Of a stretch of 15,741 bases of DNA, positions 12,751-15,741 are shown piece after piece (within the stretch, counting starts at the first letter, position 1; every line of letters begins with the position of its first letter). Source of the DNA: DATEOR01 sp046733475 (lineage in GTDB: Bacteria > Actinomycetota > Thermoleophilia > Gaiellales > Gaiellaceae); the NCBI GenBank assembly GCA_046733475.1, contig JBKPPF010000048.1:1-15741 (forward strand), read 5' to 3'. The position numbers and the translations under genes were made by a program. The notes below the pieces were generated by a model. The model worked only from the letters and a program-made list of their open reading frames with translations. It did not search any database and was not told the DNA's origin.

Positions 12751-14886
12751 TCAACGGGGACGTCCATGCCGCCGGCGTTTCCGTGCCGACTTACGGCTGC
12801 TGCTCCCTTCTTCCTCCGAGGCCCCCGTGGCGCCACTCACTGAGGTGCCTGGCGGCTCAGACACTGCATCAGGCGGGCCCGCGGTGATTTCGGCCGTGAC
12901 CGCCTCGACAGCTCTCCCTGCTCTGGTCCTGAACGACTCGGTCGTTGCTTCTGCCGCTTCCTGGATGGCGGCTATCGTGAGGTCTTCGATCAATTCCGCT
13001 TCCGAACTCCCCTTCGGGCGCTCCGTTTGCTCGAGACGCGGCATCGAGGGGTCACCGCTTAAAGAGGTTGGGATCCCTTCCGTGCTCATCGCGGCGAGCG
13101 TTTCTTCGACCGTTACTTCGATCGACGCAATCGTGCGCTCGAGCTCGTCTTCCATGGCGGCTCGGGTGCGTATGATTTCGCCTTCCATCAGAGCTCTTGC
13201 ATGCTCCACCCTTCGCCGTAGTTCCAGTTCGCTGGCGACGGCGGAGGTGTCAGCGTCAACGGTTTCCCGAATTTCGTCGACAAGGGCGCGCACGGTTTGG
13301 GCGGTCTCCTCTACCGTCTCTCTTATCGTGTGACAGGCGCGCTCGGTTTCCGCTTGAATCGAGGACCGCGCGCCTGCGGCTGCCGCCTCAGTTGTCGATC
13401 GCGCCTGCTCAGCGTGAGCGTCGATGGCCGCTGTCGCTCCCTCGACGTGTGTCCGGATCTGCCGCTCGAGAGTGGTCCTCGCGGCCGCCCCCACGGACTC
13501 CGACGGTGCGACCTGATCCTCATCTGAAAAACCCGCTTTTGTCCGAGCGGCTACGAGGGCGCTTGCGCTTTCCGCGTGGATGGCTGCCCGCGCCCGCTCG
13601 CTCGCGGCCTCTATCGAAGCAGCCGTCCGTTGGAGGCGCGAGTCCGTTAGTGCACGCATCTCGCCGGTTTGGGCACGAATCGCCATTACCGACTCATGGC
13701 CATCCGCACTCATCACGGCTCGCGCCCGGACAGCATGACTGTCGATTGAAAGCAAGGTGCGCTCACTCATTGATCTCGCCGAGCTCAAGCGAGTTGCGAG
13801 GCTCGTCCCCATCGCGGAGCGGTCCGCGAGTGTGCGATCCGCGTCCTCGAGCACGGCAAGCGCCTGCTCGACCATCTCGACCACATCGGCTTTGGCTTCC
13901 TCGCAACCGTTCTCGACGACGAGCCGCGACTTTTCGATTTCAGCCTCAACGATCGAGTTGGCTTCCCGCGCATGTTCCCCCAGGAGCTTGAGCGCCTCAT
14001 CGGTGGCCTGCCTCGTCGAGTCTTTCGCCGTCTTCGCATATGACTTGACGCGCTCACATGCGCGTTCTTCCATGGTCACAATGCCAGGTGCGGCGTCCTC
14101 AGCAGTGGCTTGCAGCGGCTCCGCGTGTTGCTCGTTCATTTCCGGTTGCACCTCCTCGAGCACGTGCTCGGATTCTCGCTCCACTGACAGCGCCTCGGGC
14201 TCCTCCACTGCCTCTTGTAGACGGGGCGGTCGCGAGTTCGAAGTTTCATTCTCTTCCTGGTGTTGGGACGGGCTCTCGCCCTCCTCTTCTTGGGCGTTCC
14301 CTGGAGTCTTGGCCGCACCCTCAGTCGCGCTCTTTTGAATGGCCCCGTGCTTATGTCCATCGCCAGCTGACGCCGATGCCATAGAGCCCGTACCCGCATT
14401 GGAAATCACTCCGCCTGGTGATTGAACACTGCGGTGGCGCTTAGAAGGGCGCCGCGGGGTCGGCAGGCCAACTGAATACACGAGTAGTAGGAGCAGGCCG
14501 ACCGCAAAAAGCCCGATACCAACGACAGTTACAACCAACTGCGTTCTACTCTCCGTCGACGGGGCGGCATCACGACGATCACCACCACTCCCGGTCTCGC
14601 TCGGTGCCACCCCAGCGGGCTGTTGCTGTTGCTTTGTCGGGGGTGCCGATGGTTCTTGCCTGGCTGGAACCTTGAGGGGATACAGTTTCCAGAGTTGATC
14701 CGGGGTGTTGTTTTCCGCAGTTCCTGTCGATGCGCCAATCAGCGCGACAACCACCACTAGCAAGCCTAAAAGGTACCGAGCGGCGTGCTCGTGGCTCAGG
14801 ATGCGCCGCCCGGGCCGCACATACCGTCTGCCGTGGCCGCGGGCGGCGTCTCTCCAAGACTCGTCGTATTTCTTCATGCTGGCCAT
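12751..14886 (-). CDS. Two-TM protein with a long hendecad-repeat coiled coil
   Basis: A 711-residue protein, family not recognised. A basic N-terminus (1-36) precedes TM1 (about 37-56), a Pro/Gln-rich loop (57-116, with DQLWKLYPLKV and a four-Gln run), TM2 (117-140), a basic stop-transfer patch (PTPRRPSKRHR) and then about 570 residues that should be cytoplasmic. An acidic linker (198-270) leads into a helical region (about 272-605) with clear 11-residue periodicity: I488, T499, I510, I521, V532, V543, and later M567, M578, I589, M600. A Ser/Glu linker and a basic tail (RKSARKRRRHGRPR) end it. The architecture suggests a membrane-anchored scaffold or filament. It starts four bases after the L,D-transpeptidase stop, so the two form an operon. 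Base composition is less GC-rich than the core genes. Confidence 0.85.
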   Translation of the reverse strand: MASMKKYDESWRDAARGHGRRYVRPGRRILSHEHAARYLLGLLVVVVALIGASTGTAENNTPDQLWKLYPLKVPARQEPSAPPTKQQQQPAGVAPSETGSGGDRRDAAPSTESRTQLVVTVVGIGLFAVGLLLLLVYSVGLPTPRRPSKRHRSVQSPGGVISNAGTGSMASASAGDGHKHGAIQKSATEGAAKTPGNAQEEEGESPSQHQEENETSNSRPPRLQEAVEEPEALSVERESEHVLEEVQPEMNEQHAEPLQATAEDAAPGIVTMEERACERVKSYAKTAKDSTRQATDEALKLLGEHAREANSIVEAEIEKSRLVVENGCEEAKADVVEMVEQALAVLEDADRTLADRSAMGTSLATRLSSARSMSERTLLSIDSHAVRARAVMSADGHESVMAIRAQTGEMRALTDSRLQRTAASIEAASERARAAIHAESASALVAARTKAGFSDEDQVAPSESVGAAARTTLERQIRTHVEGATAAIDAHAEQARSTTEAAAAGARSSIQAETERACHTIRETVEETAQTVRALVDEIRETVDADTSAVASELELRRRVEHARALMEGEIIRTRAAMEDELERTIASIEVTVEETLAAMSTEGIPTSLSGDPSMPRLEQTERPKGSSEAELIEDLTIAAIQEAAEATTESFRTRAGRAVEAVTAEITAGPPDAVSEPPGTSVSGATGASEEEGSSSRKSARKRRRHGRPR

Positions 14887-14890
14887 CCAT

Positions 14891-15727
14891 CTACTTGATC
14901 GTCAGCGGAGTCCCGACGGGCATCAAGCGGGCCAATCGGACGATGTCCGAATTTCGCAGTCGAATACACCCGTGCGAAACTGGCCCCGGGATAAGGTCCG
15001 GTCTGTCCGTCCCGTGGATCCCGATGAACCCGCCCGCTGGCCAGTCGGTAAGAACAGAGCGGGCGCTCGTCCCGAATGCGAACGGGCCGTAAGACGGGCT
15101 ACTGTACGAAACGAGTTTGTTTCTGATGTAGAACTCGCCTCGGGGGGTCGGCCAGGCTGCTTTACCTACGCCGACGTTCGCGTGGAACACGAGCCGTCCC
15201 TGGCGATATAGGGCCGCGGTCGTTCGGTCGAGGTCAATTACGAGATGCGTGTGGACGAAGTGATAGCCCCCTAGTGCGCCACGCGGAATCCACCCGGTCT
15301 TACCGTTGGGCAGCACAGGCAGCCGTGCCCTCACCCAAACGCCTCCGGAGCCGCGCGCCTGCGTACCAAGCACAAGAACTAAATTTGACGTTCCTTCTGG
15401 TGTCAGGCGGCCAAGGCGAATGACCACGGGTGCATCGAACATCGGCTGGGCTCGCGCCGCAACGGGGGATTCAACGACCGCCCACCGCGCCGTCTCTCCC
15501 TCAGAGAGCCGAAGCGGCGTTGGCGGAACGAAACCCGGCTCAATGGGCGAGGGCAGCGAAACCTCCAGGGCCGCCGAATCGAAGCGTTCTCCTGGGAGTT
15601 GACCCGCCGAGGTCGAGCGCCCGGACGCACCCAAAAGCAGCAGAACTGCCGCCACCGCAGCAGCCAGGACGGCGCTCACAAGCAGAACGCCTGGGCTGTG
15701 CACACCCCTCCGACCCGGAAGGATCAT
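14891..15727 (-). CDS. Membrane-anchored L,D-transpeptidase with SH3-like domain
   Basis: A 278-residue YkuD-family enzyme that forms 3-3 cross-links in peptidoglycan, or attaches proteins to it, outside the membrane. Order: an N-terminal anchor or signal (about 12-34), a Ser/Pro linker, an SH3b-like domain (about 80-150, ending KTGWIPRGALGG) and the catalytic domain (about 158-278). Catalytic motif: IHGT at 237-240 (His238) and SHGCIRLRN at 251-259, with His252 and the nucleophile Cys254. ATG 15727 follows GAGG at eight bases. The gene is complete within the window and precedes the coiled-coil gene, which may localise or be linked to cell-wall synthesis. Short Ldt enzymes without lipobox Cys are common in actinobacteria. 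Confidence 0.95.
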   Translation of the reverse strand: MILPGRRGVHSPGVLLVSAVLAAAVAAVLLLLGASGRSTSAGQLPGERFDSAALEVSLPSPIEPGFVPPTPLRLSEGETARWAVVESPVAARAQPMFDAPVVIRLGRLTPEGTSNLVLVLGTQARGSGGVWVRARLPVLPNGKTGWIPRGALGGYHFVHTHLVIDLDRTTAALYRQGRLVFHANVGVGKAAWPTPRGEFYIRNKLVSYSSPSYGPFAFGTSARSVLTDWPAGGFIGIHGTDRPDLIPGPVSHGCIRLRNSDIVRLARLMPVGTPLTIK

Positions 15728-15741
15728 CCAGTGTACCTCGG

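Noticed and set aside
1..15741. CRISPR array
   Set aside because: No regularly spaced repeats of 20-40 bases anywhere; the tandem units seen are 7-13 bases with no spacers.

Overview
The window is GC-rich, densely packed bacterial DNA with strong G/C bias at third codon positions and frequent GTG starts. A WhiG/FliA-type sigma factor, an EF-G-like second translation factor, an Ldt-type transpeptidase and several small proteins of uncertain function suggest a soil or sediment actinobacterium, perhaps of the Thermoleophilia type. That placement is inferred from gene content and style; there is no rRNA or other phylogenetic marker to confirm it.

Layout. (1) 1-1324, plus strand: a LysR regulator followed by a small membrane protein with an unclear N-terminus. 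(2) 1325-2024: about 700 bases with no convincing gene but several tandem repeats and hairpins. (3) 2025-2854, minus strand: a NIF3/YqfO PII-like domain protein coupled to an RNase HI-family protein by a GTGA overlap, then tRNA-Gly(GCC), whose -10 box overlaps the RNase H stop codon, then a terminator hairpin. (4) 2889-3266, plus: an unknown 125-residue protein, divergent from the NIF3-like gene. (5) 3369-7878, minus: an EF-G-like GTPase, a zinc-ribbon protein that seems to start at CTG inside a CTGA overlap, a 75-residue DRR-motif protein, and an aldehyde dehydrogenase with its own ribosome binding site. (6) 7907-10309, plus: an exported Vps62-like protein fused to a polytopic membrane domain, then a GNAT acetyltransferase. 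(7) 10316-11290, minus: the sigma factor and, just upstream, a 54-residue membrane protein. (8) 11313-11385, plus: tRNA-Trp(CCA).

From 11386 to the end the character changes to an accessory region. Next to tRNA-Trp lie a hairpin, short direct repeats, a small heat shock protein gene, the C-terminal remnant of a tyrosine recombinase, and a decayed fragment of an Ig-like-repeat surface protein joined to it back to back. This looks like the scar of an old integration at the tRNA. Beyond it is an intact two-gene unit: a membrane-anchored L,D-transpeptidase and, four bases downstream, a 711-residue two-TM protein with a long hendecad (11-residue) repeat coiled coil.

The items most worth a second look are that transpeptidase/coiled-coil pair, the EF-G-like GTPase with Asp in place of the catalytic His and its zinc-ribbon partner, two independent cases pointing to CTG start codons, the repeat-rich gene-free stretch, and the decayed integration scar.
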